A stretch of DNA of 64,000 nucleotides. It comes from Haemonchus contortus. Its lineage: Eukaryota; Nematoda; Chromadorea; Rhabditida; Trichostrongylidae. The stretch lies in contig LS997564.1 in NCBI GenBank assembly GCA_000469685.2, positions 3,488,940 through 3,552,939 on the forward strand, written 5' to 3'. Under the pieces are notes generated by a model, which was not told the DNA's origin, did no database searches, and saw only the letters and a program-made list of their open reading frames with translations. How positions within the stretch are numbered: the first letter of the stretch is position 1; each line of letters starts with the position of its first letter. The translations under genes were made by a program, and so were the position numbers. This document shows positions 49,000 to 63,991 of the stretch, one piece after another.

Positions 49000-49780
49000 A
49001 ATTTGGCTTAATGCCTTTCAAAAATTCTCAGGTGAAAAGCCATTCAGTGGAATTTCGACCATACCTACTCATGAAGTATTTCCGATTGAAAGCCAAATAG
49101 TTAATATTTCTAATAAACGTTTTCACTTCGAGGTTCCTTTTCACAAAAAAGCTTGATTGATACAGGAGAGTGTGGGAAGAATTTAGTTTGTTTTGAGGAA
49201 AAACATATGGAAATGTTGGTCAGGAAAAAGGATCACATCGGTCAGAAAAGGGTTGAATAAACGACACATTAGGTGTGTATCGATCCGCCATATAAAATCA
49301 AAAACGATTACTGGCAAGGGAACGGTCATGAGCTCCAACGTGGACCATTCGTAGAGAGCATATCAATTCTGTTGATAGGCATAGAGAAAAGATTTGAAGA
49401 GAAAGTTGTTCGTGTGTGTCTTAAGAAGATTTCCTGAACTTTGTTCAGAGACCATTTGCTCATGGGCTTCGTTGAAATGTTCAAGCCAGGAGAATGAGAA
49501 TAGTTAGAAGTGGCTGTTGCTTGATTTTGATGCCAGACAGAAACGAGAAGGCAGTTTGACATTGAAATAGGGTGAAATAGGGTTGACATTAAAATTGAGA
49601 GCAATTCACCTGTCATTTCTAACAGTCAAGGAAACTCGAAGAGGTATCCAGCAATTTTGCGAAAAAACTCAGAACAAAACAGGAACTCGGATGCAACGAA
49701 GCAAAATCCATCAAAAATTATACTATATTAAGAACAACCGTCTGCAAACACAGTGTTTGCAGATAAAAAAAAAGTTCATA
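49000..49780. other. no gene recognised
   Basis: Short ORFs without motifs. Confidence 0.35.
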
Positions 49781-49789
49781 TGAAAACAA

Positions 49790-49935
49790 TACAAAGTTAG
49801 GAAAAAAGAAATCGATTTTTTTAGGCCAGGGTATTGGTTCGGAAGAATACCGCACACCTAACCGCCCCGCAAACCCCCTTTTCCCGCCTATATCGACCAC
49901 CCACATCGTACCCCCCCCCCCCCATCTCCTTTGCC
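49790..49935 (-). repeat. dispersed repeat, copy 1
   Basis: CCGCACACCTAACCGCCCCG, TTTTCCCGCCTATATCGACC and the following CTTTGCCA block match 52780-52860 in order and orientation. A poly-C run of about 14 lies at 49910-49923. The minus frame GxRLGVRF is shared by both copies. Confidence 0.6.
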
Positions 49936-50875
49936 AAACCATAGTTCAATTATTTGGGATACGATATTTATTACAAACAACATAAACATTTTGCCACTTC
50001 ACGGCCTGGATGTCACTATTCACTATTCACTATCACTATTTCGCATTTCGCTAACAGCTCCCCCCATGGGAATTTCCGAAAATCTTGTTTTCTAGGTCTA
50101 AGGTCAGCATTTGAAAGCAGGTTAAATCAGCAGTATAGAACTCATTTCAGATGGCTACTTCGGGTAGAGGTCCTTTCTAGGCGAGGTTTTACTAGAGAGC
50201 AAGTGAGCATTGGTTTGAGATTGATTGAAGTTTCACTAGTTCATTCAGCAGAGCAGTGTAGTACGCCGGACTCAAGCCGGAATCAACCAGTATGGTATCA
50301 AAGTTGGTTGGGGGTAGAGACGTACTTTGTCTGTCTCAGGTGAAATTCTCGTACGATCTACCCCCAAAAGAGTCGATAGAGCATGTAAAAACATTAACTA
50401 AAAAAATTAACAAAAAAATCAAGTTTGAAGTAATTTATGAAGTACCAGTGGTTCAATGAAGCAACGGCTACCAACTCTTCTACCCATAGGACCCTATCTG
50501 GATCCGTCGTGGATATGAAAGAGCTCTGGACGTAACAGGGATGATCCTTTGTATAGTCTGCCAGACCTTCGCGTGAAGATGGTTTGAGACTTCCGGAATG
50601 GATGTCAGGTAGGACTTTGAGCTTCATCTCACGAAGTTCAAATGACATAGCTCATCGGAAGATTGGAAAAGGGGATTTCTCTCATGTCCAATTGTTAGAT
50701 TGGTTGGCGGCCTTCTAAAACGATTAAGAAAATGTTGAAAGGGACAGAGTGAATGAGAATTCTATGAAACGATTATTCTGAACGTTGAGGAATAAATAAT
50801 TGCAAGCATTAGAACTAGATTAGATAGTAGCTTAGAGTGTGTAAGCTGAAGTGTGAAGGAAAGCAAAAATATTTG

Positions 50876-50939
50876 TCTTCCGCAGGATTCGAACCTGCGA
50901 CCTGAACGCAGCGCCTTGGACCATTCGGCCAGACACCCA
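50876..50939 (-). tRNA. tRNA-Leu(CAG)-like sequence, probably a pseudogene
   Basis: Minus strand: TGGCCGAATGGTCCAAGGCG (D-arm), GCTGCGTTCAGGTCGC (loop with anticodon CAG) and the perfect T-arm GCAGGTTCGAATCCTGC. The long variable arm needed by tRNA-Leu is missing and the acceptor ends do not pair. It is a degenerate or SINE-head copy. Confidence 0.5.
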
Positions 50940-51004
50940 ACAACTGCTGTTCGTCATTTCAATTAGCGCGTGTGCTGGCGTCCCTCTAGCGATAGGCACG
51001 TTCG

Positions 51005-51290
51005 GTTTATATTCACGGGGGACGCGCGATTCGTGCGATTTTGGGCGCGCGCGGCAAATTGTGCGGTGAAATTCGCGATGATTCAAACAACTCCGGCGCC
51101 TATCACTGGGGCACAAACTTGGAGTAGAGTACTTTAGTAGGTTCGGACAATCCTACTAGCCTAGCTTACTTCGAATTTGGGCCCCAATGATAAACGCTGT
51201 AGTCGTCCAAATCACACCGAATTTCGCCGCGCAACTCGCCGCGCGCACCCAGAATCGCACGAATCGCAACACACCCTATATTCACCATTT
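51005..51290. repeat. inverted repeat, arms of about 110 bp
   Basis: The left arm (about 51005-51118) and right arm (about 51177-51290) are diverged reverse complements: GATTCGTGCGATTTTGGGCG against the complement of CCCAGAATCGCACGAATCGC, and TGATTCAAACAACTCC against its counterpart. The spacer is about 58 bp. It looks like a small foldback repeat beside the tRNA-Leu-like sequence. Confidence 0.6.
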
Positions 51291-51299
51291 TTACTAGTT

Positions 51300-52730
51300 C
51301 CCACTAATGGAACTCACATGTTCGTTCCCAACCCGACATTCAGCTATAGTACTTTCAAAAATTCGCGCAGATCTGCCAAATGCCCTTGAGATCAAAGTCA
51401 ATTCGAAAATTTTTAAGAAAACTTGCTCACAACAAAACTGAGGACGCAACGCAGAACGAAAGAATCGCATTATTCAGAAATGAGTTCAAAGCCCATCTAA
51501 TACCGCTATTCGGTTATGCCTCTCCTGGTAGAAACCGCTGAAAGGCTAAATGGATTCTCAAAAGATTGTGAGAAAATAGTTAGTCACAACAGCCTAACCC
51601 CCTTATCGGGTTTTATCACCTGCTATCATTTCCTACCGCCCACTACAATAAGGCTGCTGGAGAATAACTTTTTGGGACCCTCACATGGCCTGCACAAATG
51701 ACCTGCGGTAGCCAACAAAAAGTACAAGTCAATGTTTTGATCCTCCAAACGAGTCAGGTAGCATTAGCCAACGCTGGAGAGTTGGAAGGCTTGATTGGCC
51801 TGGCGCTCAGGATTCCCTGGGCCATGCGTAGTACTGTGTCACCTGGCACTGCATCACCTCCGCTCTTGAATCTCTCAAGTTCACATAATTAGCTAGTCTG
51901 AGAGGCTTCAAAGCACATTGTTGAACAGGGTCAACGTCAAACGATACATAGTGACTTAGGATAAAACTTCACTGTTTTCGATTAGAAGTCATTGGTTGGT
52001 CGTGCCCTTTCAACTCCTCAGACCACTGCTTTACACCAATTCATCAGAGTTTTGCCAAACGGCAAATGCTCGCCGACAATCCAATCATACCTTCAGTAAC
52101 GTTTTACTGGTACGTTTCTGAACTATTTTCCGAGTTGTCTTTATTCGTAAACAGCTCCCGTAACTAGTGGCTAATCGCGTCCGTTGTACTATGCAATCAC
52201 CTTGCTCGATCGCTCCTAGCCGAATTTACAAGAACTTCTGAGATTGGCTGCTTTGTAGACACAGCTTCTCGGTATCCATCGAGCAGGGGTCTTCCTTCTT
52301 CCTCTCCAATGAAGTTAGACGTTTGATTAGGTGGCTTTTTAAGAACCTTACAAAGTTCGACCAATCAGTTCTTCTTGGCTAAGTCGGACAGCTTGCGGAC
52401 CAATCGGCCCGAGATTTCTCTGAATCATCCGTTCAGACGTGAGTCGATCGCTTCTTCGGCAGCGTGCCAGTTATGAACACTTCCTCACTGAAGAACTCCT
52501 AGTAGGTTTGGGGTGCGATCCTTGCGAATTTTTTCATACTTCTAATTTAATTTTAATTTCCTAGCAATCGACTGAATTTTCCACTTATTCCGGTGTATAA
52601 AATGCTTGAAAGGGTTTGTTTAGATCTGCAGTAAGTTATGAATCTTCCGTCGAGTTCAACGAGCAACGCATTAGATTCATCAGCCAAGGAAGAAGCGATA
52701 ACGAGGCACACAGAAAATAAAAATTCCCAT
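51300..52730. other. no gene recognised
   Basis: Only short ORFs; nothing supportable. Confidence 0.35.
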
Positions 52731-52734
52731 CAAA

Positions 52735-52870
52735 CATGTGAAAAAAAAGGAAAAATTGATTAATTGGGGCAGGTTTAGGAAACCGCACACCTAGTCGCTC
52801 CGCGGATCCCTTTTTCCCGCCTTTATCGATCACCCACCCACCCTCTTCAGTCTTTGCCATTGTTCAATTA
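52735..52870 (-). repeat. dispersed repeat, copy 2
   Basis: Matches 49790-49935 through ACCGCACACCTAGTCGCTCC, TTTTTCCCGCCTTTATCGAT and CTTTGCCATTGTTCAATTA, in the same orientation. Confidence 0.6.
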
Positions 52871-52899
52871 GCTAGAATGGTCATTTCATCGTAGTTTGT

Positions 52900-53050
52900 A
52901 TCTAATAACACAAAGCGATCAACACTATGCAGTTAAGTACAGTTCTAGGAAGCACTGCAATGCACTTCAAGCGGATTAAATCCCAAAGAAATAGGGTCTG
53001 TCGATAAGAACCATCAGAGTCGGATACATTGGTCGATGAAGGTTTGTGCA
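52900..53050 (+). repeat. 150-bp dispersed repeat, copy 2
   Basis: Matches 43065-43215 in the same order. The open frame seen in copy 1 is broken here. Confidence 0.55.
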
Positions 53051-53059
53051 CAGTGGTCC

Positions 53060-54590
53060 AATATTTCAAAAAAAGATCCAACAAAGCTTTCGAAAAACTG
53101 CTGTAGCTGATGTAAGGCAGCTCCTGAGTCCAACAACTTTCAATCAGGATTTTGCCTCTGATCACGAAATATTCTGCCAGTGAAAAAACCACTGGATGGG
53201 ATAAAGTGAAGTACTTGGGAGCGATAATCAGTAGCAAAGCTCACAGCGAGTTGTATCTAGCTCTAGTTGTTCTCGCTCTTAAGTAAAGAACCGCATAGGT
53301 TGATCCGAAAAAGTTGTAAAAGCTGGTGAAATACAATATCTGGATCAGCTCCGCTCTGTATAGCCGATAAATTTGCTAAGAGGCCAGCCACCGCACGTGT
53401 CTCAAGAATAGCCTTAGGTTTTTTAATACCCTAGATTTCCCCTTGTTTCAAGTTAATGATCGGGCGAGTTGAGATGTATCTGATATGATGGACTGAGAAA
53501 GGAAGATGCGATTCGAGAGGGCAGTGAATAACAGTGCAGTTCAGCACGTGCAAGGTTGATGGTTCTGACTTCTGGGGGTTAGTTATGGTAAGGCATTTGA
53601 AAAAGTAAAGGGTAAAGAACATTTTTGCTTATCAGAGCTTTCTATTGAATCGTTGCTTTTCTAGCATTCCAATCAATTGTGCCTCAGCTTACCATCTTCT
53701 TTCTTGAGCTTCCTAAAACGTGGACGGGAGTTCATGGAAGATCCTAGCAAGGAAGCATCTTGTGTTCAAGTCATAATGGAGAATTCCGGTTGGGACCATT
53801 CGATTCAGCTCCTCAAATTACATCCAGTAAGCATGCTGAATGGGGAATCTGAAAGATTTTATTTTTCGGAAAATTTCATGAGGGGGACCGTTTTCGAAAT
53901 AGTTCAATTCGATTCGAATTTACTTAGTCCGGTTCTGACCGTTCAAATCGATCTCGATCAATCAATCAGATCTAAACAACTTTTATTATAAAACATTCAT
54001 GGTAACATCGATAGAAATGTATTAGTTCTGTCTCGGAATAGTCGCATACGTAGATGCTTACACCGTTTCATAGAAAACACCAGTATTCAGACTATTGATC
54101 AGTCACATATGACATATAAATGTATAGTATATAACTGGTTATAAACTATATAGAATATAATAAGTTATACACAAATTAGCTTACAAATAGAGCGATATGA
54201 AGAGAGGAGATAAGTGGATAAATAGCAGAAGAAGAACACCTAGACGGACGATGGACTACAATGTGCCTGACGACCTTTCTAACAAACATGAATAAAGCTC
54301 TTCTAACGATGCACACATGAGATGATACGGCCATAAAAAACCCGAAAAAGTGAAATGAATAAGGTTAACAGGGGTTACCATTTCATCACCTAAATGAAGG
54401 AAATGGCAGGAAAAAGAATGAAAAGAATGACTAGATGATGATAAGTAAGTAGTACGTCCAAGTCAGCAATGAAATGAGCGTGAAGACTGGACATGGTTAA
54501 GAGAATATGAAATTAAATCTCAGTAGATGAGAATATGGAAGACGAACAACGAAAAGCACTACCCTGTACCGTATCGGCAGCTGCTTCGAC
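53060..54590. other. 3' flank of the rabphilin gene, no other gene recognised
   Basis: A 104-codon plus-strand ORF at 53677-53991 has no recognised motif. The poly(A) site of the minus-strand rabphilin gene should lie just left of 54599, but no canonical AATAAA complement was found close by. Confidence 0.4.
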
Positions 54591-54598
54591 GGGCCAAC

Positions 54599-57659
<3,061 letters not shown>

Positions 57660-58005
57660 CTGAAAGGTATTTGGTGATGAAAATGCGGTGGTGAGAGGGT
57701 AGAAGTGAGAAAGTAGAAAGATAGTGAAAGTAGAAGTGGAAATCGTTTGTTGTTTGAGGGGGTTGTGCAGTTCAGCATGCGGGTCGTTGCAAACTAATCG
57801 CAAAAATCAGAAATGATCAATCACATGCTATGTCACAACCACAACAACCATGCATAGAGGCTTCCCTCTGCTTTCGACTACCGTTGACTTCAGTACTTTT
57901 CTTTTTTCTTTTGTAATCAAAATCTAAATTGAAGCCTACGGTAATGAGCTGGAAGGAAGCACGATAGTAACGGAGAAGAAGACATGCGCTGTCGAATTGT
58001 CGAAC

Positions 58006-58262
58006 CAGGTCGCGGAGACGTGATGGATACAGCCGAGCTGCCGTCGACATCTGGAGAGTTGTGGGTGGTAGTGGCTGGTGGCGTACTCTCGTCCGCGTAC
58101 GAGTCCTCCGTGGTAGCCGGCGTCGTCGCCAACGACGACACTGGCGGTTGCTTCGGCGACGAGTTGAAGCGAGTGATAATGGCACGACGACGCGTGCGTG
58201 ACTCTGAACAGTCGACTTTTGCCGTCCGTACCGAGGCGTATCGTTGTAAGAAAACGCCTGGC
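58006..58262 (-). CDS. rbf-1: probable rabphilin linker exon (Ser/Thr/Pro-rich)
   Basis: The minus frame is open and rich in Pro, Ser, Thr and acid (QPPVSSLATTPATTEDSYAD, NSPDVDGSSAVSITSPRPG), as expected for the low-complexity linker before C2A. A donor G|GTTCGA at 58006/58005 gives exactly the phase needed to join TLGSIQF of the next exon. The 5' edge is uncertain: CTGTTCAG (exon from about 58200) or CGCCAG (from about 58242) are possible acceptors. The donor is weak. Another minus frame is open too. Confidence 0.5.
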
Positions 58263-58299
58263 GATTTGTAAATTTCAAAAAAAGGGGAGGTTAAAAAAT

Positions 58300-59750
58300 A
58301 AGAATCAAAAACTACAATTACAAGAGAAAGCGGGGATGACAAGAAGCTAAAACTATGCGGACGATAGATGTGTTGTGGATGGGTGGGAGGGTGAGGGTGT
58401 GGGAAAGTTCAAGAAGATGCAGGAAGCAGTCCGACAGCGCTTAGGCACCCGATCATCGTGTTCCGTTTTTCTTCAGCGGTAAATAGAGGATCGATTATCG
58501 GGTGGCAATGTTGCCCATCAAACTTCCCGCTTCTTCTCAGGTGCGAGCGTCTGTATCTCTTTTGATAGGTAGTTTAAAATGGGAATTCAAAATACTGTTA
58601 AGAGGCAGTTGGAGCTTCTAATCCTCGAGTGGGCCTCTAGTAAACTGTGGTAGTCGACGGTACTAATTGTAGTCGGCACTTATTTAAGAAACATAATATT
58701 TAGGCTTTAATGACAAACTTGGCCCATTACTCTACTTTTGACCGGAGACGAGGAGTAACGGTGAAGTTTGGGCTAAACAACTCGGTATGGGCGCAAAAAC
58801 TTGGCGAGCATACAAGCCGGGATTAAAACAATCAAGCTTCCGTCTGTTAGAATTCTGCAAAAGGGCGAGTTCATATTGGGAACTGGACTTTGCGTTTTAT
58901 AGATTTACTTTCGCGGTAACCCAAGTTGAAATGTCCTAGCTGAGGACTCATCTGATTGCACTGATGGTTAATCAGTTGCATTCAGACTGGATCTCCGCGA
59001 CATTGGTGACAACAAATATTCGTTGGTCTCTCCCTCAGTTAAAATACCCATATCGATTAAATGCATGCAGGGCGTAATCACGTAAGGCGTTGTGCTGACG
59101 CAAAGTCTGGAAGCAGCCATGAGCCCAATGTTTCCGACTCTTCTGCTTGCATTCTAGTTTCTCTCGGCTTTCGAATTCCTCCGATTTCACCTCTATCTGT
59201 AGCAGTCACTGTTCAGGTCGATCCAATAATTACGAGGTCTATTTTGAGCCACTCACTACGCACTAAAACTACCGAGTTCTAAACTCGAAACTTATTGCGT
59301 CAATCCACAACACTACTCAAAACGTCTACCGTGGGTGAGTTACTTGGGCTTGATGGGAAATGCTCTCTAGTAAAACCAAACACATGTCACAAGAAACGTT
59401 AAAAACTCAACAAGACTTACGCGATACACAGGGGACGGAAGCCCTACATTAGGACGATTTTCAGGGGATGATATTCTCAAGGTCTCAGCAGAGATGTCGA
59501 TTTGTGCTACTCAAACAAGTGAAGGAGAGAGGTTACTGAGCGGTAGTTCGTGATGGAAATTCTAGCCAAACTCGAAAATCTCAAAAAAAAAAATTGGTTG
59601 TACTTGAATTGGTCGTATCTGGTGAGCTCATAAATGAAGCCGTCGGCGATTCCGTTCGTGGAGGCTGAAAAGCGAATCTTTCAAATACCTGTTAATGAAA
59701 TAAACTCTAGTTCAGGCTGGACATCAATCTGGAAGCAGCTAGTCGAAGGC
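58300..59750. other. no exon recognised
   Basis: The Rab-binding helix and Cys-rich zinc finger of rabphilin should lie on the minus strand at higher coordinates. No Cys-X2-Cys frame with splice sites was found up to the window end, so they are outside, in very short exons, or absent. Confidence 0.4.
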
Positions 59751-59754
59751 CATA

Positions 59755-60145
59755 TACAGTAGCGCTCAAAAGTCTTCGGTGAAATGGTTCTTCAGCCGTA
59801 CTTTTCAGTCGTAACTTCTTTCCTACTGGGTCTAATCATGCGAAATTTCTATATTTGGAGCGTGAGTGTATTGTGAATATTTAGCACTATTAACCTGCAG
59901 TCTGATCATGTTCCAGATATACCAAAGAGATGAACTCAAAATCGACTAAAAATACTGATGATGGTCCTTCTAGAATCTCTTTCCATTTTATCATGTCAAA
60001 AGTGTACGAGCGGTAACGCCGAACACAATAGATGAGAAAAACGCACATAAGGTGCGAATAAGTGCAAACGTCAACAACTTTACTTTTTGCAAAATCTGCT
60101 AGCGCAACGAACACCTCGCTCTATCTGTGAATATTGCAGCTCTGC
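59755..60145 (+). mobile_element. second copy of the 510-bp TIR element, truncated
   Basis: Begins TACAGTAGCGCTCAAAAGT and follows 39063-39450 block by block (CAGTCGTAACT, TCTAATCATGCGAAATTTC, GATGGTCCTTCTAG, CGCACATAAGGTGCGAATAA). Similarity fades after about 60145 and the right terminal repeat is missing. Confidence 0.8.
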
Positions 60146-60149
60146 ACAT

Positions 60150-60950
60150 TGAACTTTGCTCTTCGCAGGGCCTAAGGAACGGGTGCAAGGACGATTGCAT
60201 AAGCGAATGCTCAATGAACAATTTTGTCATTAACCTCCTCAAGGGTTCAGTAATTATTGGTGCAACTGTACAAGGTCAACTGCAGACACTACAGACAAAA
60301 AGACAAGCAGAGCTATTGTCGCACCAACACACAACTCTTATTGAGTGAATGACGATAGCATATAGATGAGCCTTGTAAAAATCAGATGGAAGATAAATCA
60401 TGTAATTGAAGATACGTAACAGTCAGCGTAAAAAGCCGTGCCATAGAATAGAGAAGAGAGCAAGAAAGTACGCCACCTCATTCCAGTACTACCACAGATT
60501 GAAGGGAATTTCTAAATCAGCCATGGGATCTTCCGCCCTCAGACGACCACTTCTGTGTAATAGTTCAACGAAAAAGTTTGCCATATGATCATGAAATCCG
60601 GTGAAAATCATTCCGAGGGAAGGGGGGGGGGGAGGAAAGGGTGGGAGGAAGAAGAGTGGAAAGTCACCTAGGCCTCGGAAGGAGAGGAGAACATAGGTGG
60701 ATAAGATGAAGTAAAAGCTGGGAGGATGGAAGAATTAAACCATTTAGTTGACCATTGATTAATTTTCATACAAAAATGTTGACATTTGAGTGTTATCGTA
60801 CTATTCCTAAATAGAAAACACCATAACGGGCATAAAAAGACGGCTGCTCTTCTTTTCGTTTCCGGAATCAAGAAAAACTGTGAGAAATTCTGATGGTAGC
60901 GGTTCAAGAACAGAGTGGAACTATGTGAGCCTCACATGTCACATACCTTA
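60150..60950. other. no gene recognised
   Basis: Holds the second copy of the CATACAAAAATGTTGACATT repeat at about 60754-60790 and a poly-G run near 60625-60635. Confidence 0.45.
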
Positions 60951-62397
60951 TTGGCTGCTTTCATAGTCCGCCGACCGGCCGGCGTTAACGAGGCAGTGCT
61001 AGGGGGGAGGAGGGCGGCAGACGGTCGGTCAGCCCATCGAAAGGGATCGCATCTAAAAATATAGGGGACTCTCCGTGTGTCGCGTGCGTGTCTCTTGGTC
61101 CATTGCCAAACGTGGTAAATTCACCTCGACTGGAGTTTTTTCACTACTGACTGCATGAGAATACATGTGTAACACATCTACTGAGCATCTCACCGTAACA
61201 TTTAATGTATAATATTTTGATTGTGTTGTGAGGCTGACTTGCTTGGGAGATTACTTACGTTCTTAAGCGACTCACCCTTATAGATACCTTCAGCGTTCAA
61301 GTGCCCTCCCCTTAAGGAAAAGTTGTTCTACTTCCTTTCACCCCGACGCCATAAGAGCAGCCTCATAGATAAACTTTAGGTAGAAACTTTGATTAGATCG
61401 CTATGAGAGTTCTGAATAGCCATATAGAGCTTGCAGTGCAATGATGAGGAGGTAAATTTAGGAGAACAAGAGAGATTCCTCATCGATGGCAATCTGCCTC
61501 CATATGGAATCTGCAGAGCAAGATAAATTTAGGAGAGTGGAGATGAATGCGGATCAATTTGATTGCCCCCAAAACCAATCAAAGGGTTAGTGAAATACCA
61601 TGGATCAGTCCCATGCGATGAAGTCATTGGATTCTGCAGAGTTCAAGCCACTGAGATAGAGAAAAGAAATTGCAAGTTGGAGAGGTTGGATTCAAATGGA
61701 TTTTATCCTCAACACTCACCCTTTTTATCTCGTTTTATCAGAACTCCAGTAGTTGCGTAGACCAATTACATATTTTCATTTCAACAGCAACTCACGCATG
61801 TTTTTTGCCTTTTGGAATCATAAGATCAAAACATGTTTCCCGCGTTTGGAGTCATGACATCAGTGCATGAGTTAAAGCGGTAGCAATCACAACAATTAGG
61901 TGTAAGGAAACTCTATGGAACGGCAAGTGGCCTTCTTATCTTCGAAGTGAAGTAGAGGGTTCACAATACTTCAGTTTGTCAAAGCCACGATGACACTCGA
62001 AAATGGGAGAAGGGGACTATTTGTTCCTCTTGTAGTAGTTAGACGTACATTTAGTTAGAATCGAAAAATGCACTTTCACTCATAAAAGAACTTGTGAGTA
62101 AGGAGTTGTAGAATAAGCAGCAGCAGCAGCACTTGCATCTGAAGGGCAAGAACGCAGGGAGTATAGCGAATACATGGAGATCATCGAATAGGAAGAGGGG
62201 TTAGCCGCGACTATTGAACAGCTTAGAAACTTAAGTAACCTAAGCGAGCTAGAACATCAATGAATGACAGACCATAGGAGAGTATTCCTGTAGCAATCAG
62301 TAGCGAAATACCACCGGTCGAGGAGAATATACTACATTTGGCAATGGGCCAAGAGACACGCACGTGACACGGGCCGGAGAGTCCCCTATATTTTTAA

Positions 62398-63383
62398 CCC
62401 ATTGGCGACCGCGCCTTTTCAACGTGTCTGGCGTGTGGGGTCCGGGAACTTCTCCCCTAACACGGCGTCGCACACACCGCACCCGTCGCCTATCGCAGGA
62501 TTGCGATGGAAGATTGGAGCGCGCAATTTGTGAGGTGGGGAGTCCTTTAAACATTTGAATTGGCTGGCCGCTCTTTTCAATTCCAATGCGGTCTTGATCG
62601 TCGTTTATGTAGGAGGAGTCATTTTAATTTATCAAGTCTAATAAACATGAGAACTAAAAAGAAAAGGAAGAAAAAACGATCAAATCCGATGAAAAAGCAA
62701 GCCAATCAACGAAAAATATCGCGTCCAGTCGATGGCGGGGTGAGTACGGTAGTTGCAATGGCATCTGCCGCATGCCGCAAGGGAGAATGCCGCGATAGGG
62801 GAGAAGTTCCGTTACCCTGGCGTGTGGGACCGAGCGCGCTTTTCGCGGGCTGCTGCTGTGGCCCGCTGGCGGGCCACACGGTTCCAGGAGCAAGTCAATT
62901 TCCTCGTAAGCATTTCCAGCCGGCGAAAAAGTTTTTTTAAATGTGGCATGTAAAGGTTGTAAGTCATACACACTATTTAGAGCTACGTTATAGCATCTAA
63001 TGTTGATTGTTCAAAGGGAGGTGAGAGTTTTTACCAGATCATTTGCAAATGCGGCTCTGTCTAGACACGATGCAGACAAGATGAGAATGGCATGTTTCGA
63101 ATCATCGGATACCTCAGCGAAGCCCCTTTGCATCCTTTTTACATTTTTTACATAAATTTGGTAACCTTTGGTTTTGCTCCTTTACCAATGCCCTCAGAAG
63201 TAACTTTGTTTCCTGTTATAAGTAAAGTTAGAAGGAAACGTTCCACGGACCACTGCCCGTCAAGATTCCATAGTAGGTCATAAAACTGCTCGATACGTGA
63301 AAGGGTCAAAAAAATCGAAAATGAATGTTATACATGGAAAATAATACTGTGGCCCGTATACGGGCCACGCGGTCGTCGATGGG
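62398..63383. mobile_element. piggyBac-like non-autonomous element, 986 bp
   Basis: TTAA at 62394-62397 and at 63384-63387 flanks it. The ends are inverted: CCCATTGGCGACCGCG and, from the right end, CCCATCGACGACCGCG. TTAA duplications next to CCC...GGG ends are the hallmark of the piggyBac superfamily. The uninterrupted left arm of the host element (about 61045-61062) shows the pre-insertion order, confirming the insertion. Subterminal GGCCCGTATACGGGCC-type palindromes lie near 62865 and 63355. No transposase frame is present. Confidence 0.8.
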
Positions 63384-63421
63384 TTAAATGCGATCCTCGA
63401 AGGGCTGTAAACAAGGAGAGA

Positions 63422-63473
63422 CAAGATCAAAAACCATTTGTACGAGCCCCTGGTTGTTTGGTTTTTGATCTTG
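63422..63473. repeat. perfect 15-bp hairpin
   Basis: CAAGATCAAAAACCA (63422-63436) and its reverse complement (63459-63473) enclose 22 bases. It is present in the right arm of the TIR element and absent from the left arm, so it is a later small insertion. Confidence 0.6.
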
Positions 63474-63876
63474 TTCTTCTTTGTTTTCAACCCCTCGATC
63501 GACCGTCTGCCGCCCTCCTCCCCTCTAGCACTGCCTCGTTCACGCCGGCCGGCGGACTATGAAAGCAGCCATCGACCTCTCTTCTTTCGCAAACTTGCCC
63601 GATCTCTTTGATGATGAAAAGCCTAGGGCTCTCCTAGTTCTCGTATTAAAGTTGACCTGCCGCCTGCGCTCTCTCAGCTTAAAAATCTCTGGTCCGAGAA
63701 AACAGAAGCTATTGATTATCAGCGAAACACACACACAGGCAGGCACACTTCGTGCATTGGTTCATTCGCACTTATTCTAACTTTACTGCATGTTTTAACT
63801 CGAAGTACGCTCATTTTATCACGTCCTATACAAGCCCCCCCCCCCACCACCCCCACCCCTCGCTCGATAGGTCCCC

Positions 63877-63991
63877 GTCCACGATTTGGCGAGCGACCAG
63901 TCGTGCGACCAGTTGCGCGACCGGTCGCGGACCTATCAAGCGAGCGACCGAGCGGCCAGTCGCGCGATCGGTCGCCCGCCAAATCGTGGAC
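63877..63991. repeat. palindromic element with GCGACC-GTCG internal repeats
   Basis: The ends GTCCACGATTTGGCG and the complement of CGCCAAATCGTGGAC are inverted. The inside is a chain of GCGACC and GTCGCG words (GCGACCAGTCG, GCGACCGGTCGCGG). It is followed by TATGAAAGC, so the junction reads GCTTTCATAGTCC on the minus strand, the same 13 bases as the end of the TIR element at 60952. Confidence 0.6.

Larger units (their letters stand above)
60952..63571. mobile_element. TIR element with a nested insertion
   Basis: The left terminal repeat (60952-61115) reads TGGCTGCTTTCATAGTCCGC and onward through AACGAGGCAGTGCTAG, AGGGCGGCAGACGGTCG and TATAGGGGACTCTCCG. The reverse complement is found at 62338-62397 plus 63388-63571, interrupted by the TTAA-flanked insertion. 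The interior (61116-62337) shows no transposase. The family is not identified. Confidence 0.75.

Noticed and set aside
57984..58271. Plus-strand ORF of 95 codons
   Set aside because: Shadow of the Ser/Thr/Pro-rich minus-strand linker exon; no motif and no plus-strand context.
63719..63982. Arg/Gly/Thr-rich minus-strand ORF of 87 codons
   Set aside because: The low-complexity composition comes from the GCGACC/GTCGC palindromic repeats and the poly-C tract.
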